Positions 23,947 to 34,518 of a stretch of DNA of 64,000 nucleotides are shown here, one piece after another (the stretch's first letter is position 1; every line of letters begins with the position of its first letter). The notes beneath the pieces are model-generated. The model did not search any database and was not told the DNA's origin. It was given only the letters and a program-made list of their open reading frames with translations. A program made the translations under genes and the position numbers. Source of the DNA: Pseudeuparius sepicola (Eukaryota > Arthropoda > Insecta > Coleoptera > Anthribidae); the NCBI GenBank assembly GCA_963920635.1, contig OY987298.1, positions 60,679,949 through 60,743,948 on the forward strand. The letters are read 5' to 3'.

Positions 23947-23959
23947 GTAGAATGTTTTC

Positions 23960-24424
23960 AATAAATAGCTAGTTTACGGCTGTGTAGTTTTACTTAGTAG
24001 ATAAAATAACGAGTTTTGTAGCCAGAAAGGTGATACAAGGTTACACCAAGTTTTCTAACACTTTTTGATGATAACCTAAAAAACATTTTTCTTATTATAA
24101 ATTTATCTTTTGTTTTTTGAAACTAAATTACCTTATTAACAAAAAAAAAACAATTACAAACAAAATTGACGGTATAAATTTTCACACGAAATTATGTAAA
24201 AACCTTTTTCTGGCCCTTTTAAACCTAAAATCTATCTGGTTTTAATATTGGTAAAACTTCAACATAATTGTGAGTAAAATCTCAACATTTTCTCAATATT
24301 TTCTAATAATTTAAAAATTTTCTAGCCCTGATGAAGGTCACGAAGTAGACCGAAAGCTTGGTATTATAAAAAGAAGTAAATATATACCTTTCTGGCTGCA
24401 AAACTCGTTATTTTATCTACTAAG
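23960..24424. mobile_element. Penelope-like short insertion, copy 1
   Basis: Inside a 13-bp direct repeat lies about 33 bases of unpaired leader. Next comes TTAGTAGATAAAATAACGAG...CCAGAAAGGT (23994-24031), and its inverted copy ACCTTTCTGG...CTCGTTATTTTATCTACTAA closes the right end (about 24387-24424). A hammerhead-like core sits just inside the right arm. An inverted repeat with a tail of about 34 bases, a hammerhead motif and a variable target duplication is the known layout of Penelope-like retroelements. No reverse transcriptase is encoded, so this is a truncated or non-autonomous copy. Confidence 0.5.
24328..24357 (+). ncRNA. hammerhead ribozyme-like core
   Basis: CTGATGA, then AGGTC / GACC able to pair around ACGAAGTA as stem II, then GAAA: this matches the hammerhead consensus CUGANGA-stem II-GAAA. 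The flanking helices I and III and the NUH cleavage site are not convincing in this copy, so self-cleavage is uncertain. Confidence 0.45.
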
Positions 24425-24437
24425 TAGAATGTTTTCC

Positions 24438-25085
24438 GCAATTTTATTTTTTTTTGCGAAATTTTATTGCTATACATTTTACTTAAGTTGTTTTGCGAAA
24501 TGGTCAAATTTCATTTTCAAAGGGGTTGACCTCCCGAAAATCTAAGGAAAATAATCGCTACGCGCTGAATGAATTTTCACTTGTCGCAGGAAGAACGTTG
24601 TAGCTCTAGCCGTTTCGGCGCAAATGGCCCCTATCTCCGGATCAGCTGAAGGCTGGCTGGAGACTATCTCCAGCTGATTCAGCTGAATCTTAAACGCGTG
24701 TAGGTTTTCGGGATCAGCGCGGATAAATACGTGTTCAGATACCGAGAGATCGGTTTTTAAATGCAACTCTATACGTAATTAATTTTACTTCCATATTGTA
24801 AGAGGAAATATTGTTTTGACAATCAAAATTTAAGGGAAACACTCGCTAAAATGTTTTAAAATATTCTAAAACGTTAAAAAGCAAATAGGAGAAAGAAAGA
24901 GTTTCATGAGAACAAAGTCCATAAAAGGGAAGCTTCTCATTATTTTGTCTGAGGCAAAAATGCTGCACCATTCTAATTGACGGTATCAAGTGTGGGATTT
25001 ACTTAAACTTGGTAAAATTATTGAATAGAAATAGATAAAATACCATGGGTCGGAAAATTTTCATAATTAGCGGTAATGGCAATAT
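24438..25085. other. intergenic, no gene seen
   Basis: One minus-strand ORF (24542-24766) with no domain. No repeat recognised. Confidence 0.35.
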
Positions 25086-25086
25086 A

Positions 25087-25941
25087 CAGTGTGCCCCCAG
25101 ATGGGGTACCGCACTCCTGTAAAGTTTCTTATATTTGATTTTTCGAGGAAAAGTCATTCTTGATAAAAAGTTTTGCTGGTTCTTAAAATAAGATTGGCAT
25201 GAAAAAAGTTAACATTACTTATACTGGGTGACCAGAAAATTGAAAAAACGTTAATTAACATAAGAGTAAACTGCCTCTATTTGTAGAGATAATGAAAAAA
25301 CTTATAAAGAAAATTTGTTCAGTGTGTTAAGTTACTTAGGTGTACAAAATTTAAAGGTGGTCTACTTTGATTTTTTCTTGTTTTTCTTAGATTAAATGTT
25401 TTTCTGTAAATATGACAAAACTGTATTAACAAAAGTTACTCAGAGTATTAAACTATGTACGATGAAAAAATTTTGACAATCCCAGCCTACTTTGATTTTC
25501 TTCCAATATTTTCCAAAATACAAAGTAGGCCTAGAATTTTTAAATTTTGTCATCAGGCGCAGTTTTCCATTCTGGGTAACTTTTGTTAATATAGTTTTGT
25601 CATACTATTTACAGAAAACCATTTAATCAAAGAAAAACAAGAAAAATATCAAAAAATCAAAGTAGGCCTAACTCTTTGAAATTTTGTACACGTAAGAAAC
25701 TTACCACGCTGAACTAATTTTCTTTATAATTTTTTTCACTATCTCTACAAATAGAGGCAATTTACTCTTACGTTAATTAATGTTTTTTCAATTTTCTGCT
25801 CACCCAGTAAGTAATGTTAACTTTTTCCATGCCAATCTTATTTTAAGGACAAGCAAAACTTTTTATCAAGAATGACTTTTTCTCGAAAAATCAAATATAA
25901 GAAACTTTACAACAGTGCGCTCCCCATCTGGGGACACACTG
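25087..25941. mobile_element. 855-bp near-perfect foldback, CAGTGTG ends
   Basis: Left TA|CAGTGTGCCCCCAGATGGGG and right CCCCATCTGGGGACACACTG|TA. The arms stay complementary for about 400 bases each (AGTCATTCTTGATAAAAAGT / ACTTTTTATCAAGAATGACT and AACATTACTTATACTGGGTG / CACCCAGTAAGTAATGTT), so nearly the whole element is one hairpin. CTGGGTGACCAGAAAATTG about 140 bases in looks like a second terminus nested in each arm. No gene. Confidence 0.75.
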
Positions 25942-26057
25942 TATATTTGAATAGTCGATGGGTTGAACAAAATTTTAAATCTTCTGAGATTAGATATAAT
26001 TTACAGCCTAACTACAAGGAAATCTCAAACCTCAGTTTGATCCAATTGCCTATCTGC

Positions 26058-26222
26058 AGCGTTCTCAGCAAATTCCCGACGTCTTATAATTAACAAGCCA
26101 AGTGCATCTAAATCGGGATTACAAGACTTCGGGGCCCGTAAGCAACGGGTTACCTAGTTGTCTATAAGTGATGTTGGAGCAAATTGATGTTTCTCGTGCG
26201 CCGCTCCGTCTGCCTGCCATTA
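26058..26222 (+). repeat. dispersed repeat D, copy 1
   Basis: It shares GTGCATCTAAATCGGGATT, then GTAAGCAACGGGTTACCTAG and GAGCAAATTGAT(G)TTTCTC with 33293-33470 in the same order. There is no coding signal. The family is unknown. Confidence 0.55.
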
Positions 26223-26879
26223 AATACCACTCGAACGAACTGCCGTAAATACATCAGGCAAGTCTGTATGCTGTTAGTGCATAAGTTATCGGAAACCATC
26301 TATAATTGAAAATATAAAAAAGATGTCACAGTACGCCATGTATGACGTAGATTTCTTATCACTAAAATTCTGGTTTACGCCGTACTCTACAAATTCTGAA
26401 CGTTAAAATAAGTGATAAGTGTTTCAACACATGACAAACACCAGGCCAATGTGATGGAATCAAACCAATGCATTTATATGCATTTATTTTAAATGGAAGT
26501 AAATATCTCAGCAGCTAATAAATACCTAATTGTTGTATACAGTGACTATCGTTAGTTAGAATTTTTTCTTCGATAAATTTATTTTATTTTTATTTATTTT
26601 TTGAAATTAGTTTAATTCCTGTGTTAATCGCCCTTTTTTCATCGATATAGGCTATGATAAACTGTACTTTAGAGCAAAATATCACATTTTACCAAGGCCT
26701 AACTATGACATACTTTTGGTGCCATAATTCTAGAAATCATATTAGGGATATTTTTATAAAAAATCTAACTAGCCGCTGGATGAAGCATTAGGCATCTCTT
26801 AAAATGGATTTATACCAAATTTTGATAAAAATATTGAAGGACAAAAATTCTATAGGCCTATGAAAATTGCGATTTAACT
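26223..26879. other. intergenic, no gene seen
   Basis: AT-rich, nothing recognised. Confidence 0.35.
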
Positions 26880-27440
26880 ACTTACCTTTTACCTGCCTAC
26901 TCGCTTAAATCAAGTTGCCTGTTGGATTATTTTTATCTACTTCGTTTCAAATCATAGTAATGTATACCTAAAAACAAAAAATTTTAAGCAAAATTTAAAT
27001 GTTTGTTTTTTTCTACCATTTAGGTATTTTCGATGCATTTTTCGTACCTTAAAAGTTCAAAAATGCGTTTCTGTTCATCTCCTTCGACAAGATTATTGGT
27101 CTCTTTTCTGTGAGAAAAATTTAAACAGAAACGTATTTTGCTGGATATTTTGTAACTTTCTAACGAATATCAAAGATACGAGAAATGTATCGAAATAAGT
27201 GGTGGAAATTTTACTAATAGAAAAGGGACCAATAATCTTGTCGAAGAAGAAGAGCAACAAAAACACGTTTTTCAAATTTTATGGAACAAAAATGCATCGA
27301 AATAAATCATGGAAAAAAGCAAAAATTAATTTTTAATTAAGTTTTTTTGTATTTTCCATTACTATTATTTGTAATGAAGTTAGTTAGAGTTTTATTTCCA
27401 CATGGCAACTCGATTTAAGCAAGTAGGCAGGTAAAAGTAC
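26880..27440. repeat. foldback element, about 560 bp
   Basis: The outer arms ACCTTTTACCTGCCTACTCG...AAATCAAGTTGCC and GGCAACTCGATTTAAGCAAG...GGCAGGTAAAAG pair. The inner arms TTCGACAAGATTATTGGTC (27083) and GACCAATAATCTTGTCGAA (27228) pair too. No gene. The minus ORF at 27093-27275 is part of the hairpin. Confidence 0.6.
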
Positions 27441-28132
27441 ATAGGTACAATAGTTCAATGGCAATTTCCAGAGTGCCCCACAAGCAAAAATCTAAAGAAA
27501 TTAAATCGGGACTCCTGGGCGGCCATAATATTGTCTCCCTCGAACCAATCCACTCTTCATAATTATTAGGTAACATCGTCTAAATAATTGTTTACGTCAT
27601 TCGTTTAGTTTACTGGAGCTCCGTCTTGCTGCCAGATAATAATAGATAATATTTTAAATATCATTTACACCAGTAGTTAACAGGTCAGAAATTTCGTAGC
27701 GCAGCAAATTTAAGTTTTGCACCGGTTAAACCACTATCGAAAAATATTGGCCCTATTATTTAGCCACGAAAAATACCAAACCAGACATTTACTGCCGTTA
27801 TTAGTTGCCTTTGAATTGGAATGTATTTCCAGGGGTTTTGAGTTGTTCAATAATGGCTGTTCTGTCTGTTAAACATCTCACTCGTAATAAATGTGGTTTG
27901 ACACTGATATAAGGATATGACAAAAATACAGTAGATACCTACAGATTATACAAAAAAATAAAGTTGTCCAGCTAGTTTTTTGTAGATTTTAATATAAGAA
28001 AATTAGTAGGCAATGATTGGGTCATTTTATTTTTTGGCACCATCTGTGGCTTGTATCCAATATTGCTGTAATATTCTTATGTCAGTGACTGACACAGTGA
28101 CACAGTGACACTAACTAGTGTTTCCATACACA
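27441..28132. other. intergenic, no gene seen
   Basis: Nothing recognised apart from a GACACAGTGACACAGTGACA tandem near 28090. Confidence 0.35.
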
Positions 28133-28134
28133 CT

Positions 28135-28293
28135 AAAGCCTAGTTCATACAGCTTCTTTATCTTTTGATTTTGCTTTATCTTTAAGAAATATTAAATGTC
28201 ATTGGTCAGTTCAAATCAAGGGACAAATGCCGTTGGTTATTTCTTAAAGATAAAGTAAAATTAAAAGATAAAGAAGCTGCATGAACCAGGCTT
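28135..28293. repeat. short palindromic MITE, about 160 bp
   Basis: AAGCCTAGTTCATACAGCTT at the left is mirrored by AAGCTGCATGAACCAGGCTT at the right, with TA on both outer sides (28133 and 28294). The inner AAAGATAAA blocks also pair. Tourist/mariner-type size. No coding capacity. Confidence 0.55.
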
Positions 28294-28500
28294 TACTTAC
28301 CGATAAACTGATTGTCATACGGTTCTGTCTTTATATCATTAACTCGCAAAAGTTAAACCTTTTCTGAAGATCACCCTCGTAGAGTTTTTGTTACCGGGTG
28401 GTAATGGTAGAGTTTGTATCTAAATTTATTTAATGTTCTTTGAATACCACTACCATATGATACACCAAGGTTTCTAGATGCATCTCTAATCGAATTATTT

Positions 28501-30035
28501 GGATGTTAGTCTAGTCAAGGATTCTAAAAAGTCCCCCCCATTAAAACTTGAGGAGCATTGCATATTACTTTTTAGCAACCGGTCTTTTTCCCCTATTTCG
28601 ACCCCACTGAGCCCGAAAATGCCTGTTGCCAAGGGGAAATCTAGACCGGAAGTGAGATATTCAAGATGGCGGTCAATTTGGCGGTTTTTTTTTCAAATTG
28701 GACGTTATTATGACCCCCAGACATAGAATCAAGCTTGCTGGATCTAAAAAATACACTCTAAAATTATGTAGGTTGTGTATTTTCCAAGATGGCGGCCAAG
28801 ATGGCGGCCAAACATAGCTTTATATTCCGCTTGTCACTCAAAAACTAGTATGACATGTCTACACATATGAAGAATTACTTTTGGTCTACACTTTACTGCA
28901 AATTAGATTGGAAAATAAAGGAAACTTTTACACCGAATTCAGGGGCAAATATTATCTATTACACGGATTACACAACTTTGTGCATGGCACATTTCCCTTC
29001 CTACAACTGCCGTTCTTGGTATTGCAAGAGGCTTTACAGTGACAAACGAGAAATTCCGGACAGGTCTTAGAGATGGGGGTCCAGCGTCAAGAGAAGTCTG
29101 GGGCTGTGTGTGCTCCGTCAATAATCCAGCCGCGATGTTCAATCGAAGGGAGGGATGGCGTGGCAGTGTGAGCATTTTCCCACACACATATACCTATAAA
29201 TTTTAAAATTAATTGAATGCTTTGATCTTTGTCCTAGTTTTAAATTTATTCGTTTGGTGCGGGACAACTTACTTGGTAGTGCGGCACCGTTTGATGTGCA
29301 GCCGAAGAGCCTCCGTCGTTGGCGGCAGATTCTCCGGCTTCTTCACAGCACCAAATAAGAGGCTATGAGCATCTCAGCACACTCAACTCCGGGGACCACC
29401 TGGAAGGAAAAATAAGATGCTTACATTATTTAAAAAAAGAAAGGCGATAAAAAAGCAAGCCAACTTTAGTCTGCATACTTTGTACAACTGGATGACAAAC
29501 TTCTCGACATCCTTGAGTACATTCTCATTGAGTGGCCAGCGTCCAAGGCCACTCAGAAGCCTGCAGTTTTCACCAGGCTCCTACTTTTGTGGCAGTGAGT
29601 GCTAGTTTTGACGTGGGGGGTCACATCCAGTAATAGCATGGAAAGCCAGCAGGTGAGTGACTTGCTCTGGAGCAAGATTTTTGCAAATGTCGTGCGCTGG
29701 AATAAATTTGATATCTCGCACTGTGCCACTCATTACCTATAAGGGGGAACACTTCATTTTGGCAAAGTGGTAAGCCAGGAGGAGCACAACATCAGCGTTT
29801 CTAGTCATTACAACAAAGTTTTCGGTCACACTATGAACAGCATGAAGAATGATGCGGGTGTCTGCTTCTTTGTGTGAGGCTTTTAGGAAATCAAAATTGC
29901 GAGCTGGATCGGTGGGCTGGGCATGTGACCCATCCATAAAATCTCCCGACAGCACCAGCACCACTTCAAAGTCATCAGGAAAGTCGTGCTGTAGGATTGG
30001 GTCAGACAAAAACCTGCATATATCTGCTTTATTTT
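28501..30035. repeat. 1.54-kb direct duplication, copy 1
   Basis: It is nearly identical to 30751-32286, offset 2250-2251. It opens GGATGTTAGTCTAGTCAAGG and closes ATATCTGCTTTATTTT. A few substitutions and single-base indels separate the copies (GTGGGGGG versus GTGGGGG near 29617/31867, ACCTATAAG versus ACCCATAAG near 29737/31988). It includes two AAGATGGCGGCC repeats near 28790 and a decayed nuclease-like gene on the minus strand. Confidence 0.9.
29270..30035 (-). pseudogene. PIN/FEN1-like nuclease-domain gene, decayed copy 1
   Basis: A minus-strand reading from 30035 leftwards gives DICRFLSDPILQ, HKEADTRIILHA, VVMTRNADVVLLLAYHF and then a stop at 29737-29739, where copy 2 has Trp. Further left the same gene continues in other frames: GCDP, then DVEKFVIQLY, then (after a CTTCCAG acceptor) NLPPTTEALRLHIKR before a GTAAGT donor near 29270. 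The order EADTRI ... (D/N)ADV ... TGCD ... FV-QLY ... LPPT-AL--H is typical of a multicopy invertebrate protein family with PIN/FEN1-like acidic motifs. The nonsense change and frame breaks mark this copy as dead. It also lacks the upstream 3' splice site that copy 2 retains. Confidence 0.55.
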
Positions 30036-30750
30036 AATAATAATCCACTTTATGTTCATTAGGTACCTATATTTTTCACCTTCAAATCAAAGGGCAAGGA
30101 AAATAGCAAAAGTGCACGGCCAATATCGATTTTACATTGGTGCGGGTGTGCCGTGACATTTAATTTTATTAAGGATTTCCCGACTTCTCCCTATTCCCAG
30201 ATAAGAACAACAATACGAAATTGAAGTGCATATCTATTTTCCTTATGATTAATCGATTGCACTTAAAAAACATGACAAAAAACTTTATCGTTCATGTGTT
30301 TTTTTTTGGAACGTATCAATCATCACATCGCAAAGTCGGCTCTGTGAGAAGGCAAAACAAAAGCAGAAACTGAACAAAAATCTAAACTTCGAAATTATTT
30401 TTGATACAAAAATATGTGAAATAAATAAATAATTACCATGTTTCTAGTTGAAACGATGTTTCGAGATATTTTTTGTCGGAAAAACACCACACACTTTGCG
30501 GCCGTGTTATTTCAATCAACGCGAGAATGTCACTGGAAGAAATGTAGATCTAGGGACTTTCGTGAATTTTGGCCTTTCCGCCTGCTCCCACCAACAACCT
30601 AACTTTGGCGTTTTGTGGATCTAACCTCAAGAACACGGTTTATGATTTTTATATTTTTTTGATGGAAGTTCTAGAACACCGCAACTGGCGGCATCGTGTT
30701 TTCCCAAGAATTCCTAAATACCTGCTAAAAAATGGCCCAGAGGATGTTCG
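30036..30750. other. spacer between the two duplicated units
   Basis: About 715 bases not shared with either copy's surroundings. No gene recognised. A 131-codon plus ORF (30569-30964) runs from this spacer into copy 2 but has no domain. Confidence 0.4.
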
Positions 30751-32286
30751 GGATGTTAGTCTAATCAAGGATTCTAAAAAGTCCCCCCCATTAAAACTTG
30801 AGGAGCATTGCATATTACTTTTTAGCAACCGGTCTTTTTCCCCTATTTCGACCCCACTGAGCCCGAAAATGCCTGTTGCCAAGGGGAAATCTAGACCGGA
30901 AGTGAGATATTCAAGATGGCGGTCAATTTGGCGTTTTTTTTTTTCAAATTGGACGTTATTATGACCCCCAGACATAGAATCAAGCTTGCTGGATCTAAAA
31001 AATACACTCTAAAATTATGTAGGTTGTGTATTTTCCAAGATGGCGGCCAAGATGGCGGCCAAACATAGCTTTATATTCCGCTTGTCACTCAAAAACTAGT
31101 ATGACATGTCTACACATATGAAGAATTACTTTTGGTCTACACTTTACTGCAAATTAGATTGGAAAATAAAGGAAACTTTTACACCGAATTCAGGGGCAAA
31201 TATTATCTATTACACGGATTACACAACTTTGTGCATGGCACATTTCCCTTCCTACAACTGCCGTTCTTGGTATTGCAAGAGGCTTTACAGTGACAAACGA
31301 GAAATTCCGGACAGGTCTTAGAGATGGGGGTCCAGCGTCAAGAGAAGTCTGGGGCTGTGTGTGCTCCGTCAATAATCCAGCCGCGATGTTCAATCGAAGG
31401 GAGGGATGGCGTGGCAGTGTGAGCATTTTCCCACACACATATACCTATAAATTTTAAAATTAATTGAATGCTTTGATCTTTGTCCTAGTTTTAAATTTAT
31501 TCGTTTGGAGCGGGACAACTTACTTGGTAGTGCGGCACCGTTTGATGTGCAGCCGAAGAGCCTCCGTCGTTGGCGGCAGATTCTCCGGCTTCTTCACAGC
31601 ACCAAATAAGAGGCTATGAGCATCTCAGCACACTCAACTCCGGGGACCACCTGGAAGGAAAAATAAGATGCTTACATTATTTAAAAAAAAGAAAGGCGAT
31701 AAAAAAGCATGCCAACTTTAGTCTGCATACTTTGTACAACTGGATGACAAACTTCTCGACATCCTTGAGTACATTCTCATTGAGTGGCCAGCGTCCAAGG
31801 CCACTCAGAAGCCTGCAGTTTTCACCAGGCTCCTACTTTTGTGGCAGTGAGTGCTAGTTTTGACGTGGGGGTCACATCCAGTAATAGCATGGAAAGCCAG
31901 CAGGTGAGTGACTTGCTCTGGAGCAAGATTTTTGCAAATGTCGTGCGCTGGAATAAACTTGATATCTCGCACTGTGCCACTCATTACCCATAAGGGGGAA
32001 CACTTCATTTTGGCAAAGTGGTAAGCCAGGAGGAGCACAACATCAGCGTTTCTAGTCATTACAACAAAGTTTTCGGTCACACTATGAACAGCATGAAGAA
32101 TGATGCGGGTGTCTGCTTCTTTGTGTGAGGCTTTTAGGAAATCAAAATTGCGAGCTGGATCGGTGGGCTGGGCATGTGACCCATCCATAAAATCTCCCGA
32201 CAGCACCAGCACCACTTCAAAGTCATCAGGAAAGTCGTGCTGTAGGATTGGGTCAGACAAAAACCTGCATATATCTGCTTTATTTT
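30751..32286. repeat. 1.54-kb direct duplication, copy 2
   Basis: Matches 28501-30035 throughout. The right boundary falls exactly at a candidate 3' splice site (minus strand CTCTTTCTCTTTCAG|AAAAT, AG at 32287-32288), so the duplicated unit begins at an exon edge. Confidence 0.9.
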
Positions 32287-32287
32287 C
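31520..32287 (-). pseudogene. PIN/FEN1-like nuclease-domain gene, decayed copy 2
   Basis: Minus-strand exon opening after CTCTTTCTCTTTCAG (32288). It reads DICRFLSDPILQ, DFEVVLVLSGDFMDG, SHKEADTRIILHA, VVMTRNADVVLLLAYHF, W-VMSGTVRDIKFIPAHD, LLAFHAITGCD, then shifts frame. DVEKFVIQLYK precedes a GTATGC, and a second exon (after TTTTTCCTTCCAG near 31659) carries NLPPTTEALRLHIKR before GTAAGT near 31520. Acidic residues in EADTRI, ADV and TGCD fit a PIN/FEN1-like nuclease fold. The protein is common as a multicopy, often transposon-linked gene in invertebrates. Frame breaks after GCDP suggest it too is inactive. Upstream exons were not found. Confidence 0.6.
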
Positions 32288-32299
32288 TGAAAGAGAAAG

Positions 32300-33292
32300 A
32301 GTTCTTGGGCAATGGTACATTGCAGTCGGTGATATCCCCGTGTACAGGAGCAAAACCTTATATGCTCTCTTCTTCCTAGTTCCATAGCTTTTATAGATAG
32401 GCCTGTATGCAGGGATGAATATTTTTTAAATAATTTTTGTCTCAAAATATGAATAACTAGATACCTACTACTTAGATTCAAATTTGTATTCATCCAAAGT
32501 TTAAAATTATGCGTGTTGCTTGCTACAGATCTAAAAAAGCCATTTTATGGTTCAAAATGTTGAATCACCACGTATGTGCTGTACATTGAATCTTAATAAT
32601 GACATCCCAATGGAGTTTTTCATATATGAGGTTACCTAAATTGAAAAGTTTACTCAACAGATCTACAAAATGTGTAATACCTATTAAAAAATTAAAATAT
32701 TTGAAGTAAGCAGCATCTAAACTACTACTACTACTACTACTACTACTACTGAAGCTGAAAAGATGAAATATTGAAGAATGTCGTGTCGTTTGTTGTGAAA
32801 AGTAGGTGTAAATACTAAGGGTTCACTGAGCATTTATTGTAATAGTACAATATTTTGTTATTGTCATTCTTAGGATAATTGCATTATGTAGTTACCTGCT
32901 AAGTGTTAAGTTATATTAAAAACATTAATTAATATTTTAAAGCCTACTATGTCTACTTTAATTTAACGTCATAATCGATTATTTATTTCCATGGGTAACT
33001 ATATGTAGAAAGCCCAAATTTTGTCTCATAATATATTTCAAAACTGATTTCATATTTGGTTTCTGATAGCAAATAATTTTTATGTTAAAAATTTTTCTGT
33101 ACCCCAAGAAATAGAAAAATTACGGAAATTACAAAAAGAGCCGAGATATTTTGAGTGAGCCACTTACATCAGCCGCTCTGTATATCTGGTAAATGTTTTG
33201 TACATAGAGAAACGAAGACAGCGCCTCAAAGCGATTACATTTATTAATATTTTACGCAAGGAGAAACTCCACTTTAACCTAACCGCATATCT
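32300..33292. other. intergenic, no gene seen
   Basis: Contains the CTA microsatellite listed separately. Otherwise AT-rich with no recognisable gene. Confidence 0.35.
32721..32750. repeat. (ACT)10 microsatellite
   Basis: Uninterrupted ACT triplets, ten copies. Confidence 0.95.
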
Positions 33293-33470
33293 ACGAAATG
33301 CTCTGCGAATTCTTGACGTTTTATTATAATAATTAACGAGCCACGTGCATCTAAATCGAGATTCCAAGATTCCAAGGCGCCGAGGCTCATAAGCAAGGGG
33401 TTATTTAGTTTTCTATAATTCATATTTGAGCAAATTGATTTCTCTTAGTCCCGCTTGCATCTAATATCAA
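33293..33470 (+). repeat. dispersed repeat D, copy 2
   Basis: GTGCATCTAAATCGAGATT, CATAAGCAAGGGGTTATTTAG and GAGCAAATTGATTTCTCTTA line up with 26058-26222. It ends shortly before a CAGGGCGATTCG terminus-like string at 33608, which in turn lies just left of the Polinton insertion. Confidence 0.5.
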
Positions 33471-33749
33471 CTACCGCATAAATACCTACGAGAAGGTACA
33501 GCGTCTCAGGAACGGATCTCAGGAACCGTAAGAGATACGAAAAAAACTTGAATACAAAAGTTGAAAGGTTGGCAGTGGACGTAACCTCTCTTTTATTTTC
33601 ACATATACAGGGCGATTCGTATTTGCAGGACAAAAATAAAATATTTAGATTTTGACAATTGCATTAATCCTTTGGAATATTTGCATTCTCCATGAAATTT
33701 GCTACAGAACCGTTTTTTTGTTTTGTATTTTGGATGCAGCGTTGCCAAG

Positions 33750-34391
33750 AGTAGTAATACAAAGAGAGTACGGGCTCACTTTGACCTCAGTTGACCCCTT
33801 GATCCTGAGAGTCCCCTACGGCCCGAGGTCACGGGAGCAAAGTGGCTACGTCATGCCCGAGGTCACGTGACGTCACCGGATGACCCCAGTTGACCCCTAG
33901 ATCCTGATAGGTTAACCTTTGACCTTTGGGCCACGTGTGACCCCCCAGTTGACCCCCCCCCCCACTCCAACGACGGGGCAACCCCCACTCCAACGGCTTG
34001 GTGGGGTGAGGTCTATATATTCGTGCGCAAGAGCAGTTTTCCCGTTATATACACTTACAATTTCCCACAGTCTGATTTGCCGAGTTCAAAATGCAGTCGT
34101 TCCTGAATCACCTGAACAAGAATTTGATCGTCAAGAAATTCGAAAGCGTTCAAAATATGGACGTGGATGAAAATTTTCAAATCACGACCGTGGACAAAGT
34201 GAACACGCAATACGGAGAGAAGGTCTACGTAGAGTTCGAAGAATTTAAGACGGTGCTGCCGCAACGATACACGGCCGAGTTTACGCCCCAACGGATCGAA
34301 GAAATTAATAGGGATATCGGTAACGGAAGGAGGTATTACATGAAGAGTCTTGGACCCGTCGGCCGATCTACAAATATCGAATTTATTGTAG
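33750..34391 (+). repeat. Polinton left TIR
   Basis: Inverted counterpart of 48802-49469. The outermost 200 bases are almost identical. The copies differ by a GTTGGAGTGGGGG unit count (two here, three at the right) and by substitutions in the gene they both contain. The outer part is packed with TGACC/GGTCA motifs and CACGTG/TGACGTCA palindromes. Confidence 0.93.
34014..34053 (+). promoter_or_regulatory. TATA elements of left TIR gene
   Basis: TATATATTC at 34014 and TATATACA at 34046 precede the ATG at 34091. The right TIR has the same pair. The spacing suits transcription starting just upstream of the ORF. Confidence 0.45.
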
Positions 34392-34399
34392 AACCATGA
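34091..34399 (+). CDS. TIR-encoded 102-aa protein, left copy, unknown
   Basis: Starts MQSFLNHLNKNLIVKKFESV and ends EFIVEP. It has no membrane segment or signal peptide, mixed charge and several Glu/Lys pairs. I do not recognise the family. It lies wholly inside the TIR, so the element carries two copies reading inwards from both ends (the other is 48799-49104 minus). The two proteins differ at a handful of residues (for example Val/Phe at 14, MDVDE versus MEVGE, ITT versus ITG), while the rest is conserved, suggesting selection or recent homogenisation. TATA motifs lie just upstream. The stop overlaps the ATG of the next small ORF (ATGA). Location near the end and its own promoters would suit an early or dosage-dependent function, which is inference. 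Confidence 0.75.
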   Translation: MQSFLNHLNKNLIVKKFESVQNMDVDENFQITTVDKVNTQYGEKVYVEFEEFKTVLPQRYTAEFTPQRIEEINRDIGNGRRYYMKSLGPVGRSTNIEFIVEP

Positions 34400-34518
34400 C
34401 GAAGCTGGAGTACAGAAGAAAACTGCAACAATATTTGAAGAATTTAGAAGCATTGAAATATGAACTTATGTTATATGAAATTAAAATGAAGATAAAACAT
34501 ATTGACTTACACAATTAA
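34396..34518 (+). CDS. 40-aa lysine-rich helical ORF, unknown
   Basis: ATG at 34396 overlaps the TIR gene stop by four bases (ATGA). It runs 40 codons to TAA at 34516-34518 (MTKLEYRRKLQQYLKN... ending HIDLHN). Leu/Ile residues spaced in heptad-like fashion with many Lys/Glu suggest a single amphipathic or coiled-coil helix. An AATAAA lies just downstream at 34523-34528, so the TIR gene and this ORF could share one transcript. It starts exactly where TIR identity ends, so it exists only on the left side. Too short for family assignment, and it may be chance. Confidence 0.4.
   Translation: MTKLEYRRKLQQYLKNLEALKYELMLYEIKMKIKHIDLHN

Larger units (their letters stand above)
23947..24437. repeat. 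13-bp direct repeat flanking the palindromic insertion
   Basis: GTAGAATGTTTTC at 23947-23959 and 24425-24437 bracket the insertion, as expected for a target-site duplication of irregular length. Confidence 0.6.

Noticed and set aside
34055..34453. 132-codon minus-strand ORF opposite the left TIR gene (and 111-codon plus ORF at 48904-49239)
   Set aside because: Antisense shadows of the TIR gene. The sense frame has TATA motifs and is conserved at protein level between the two TIRs.
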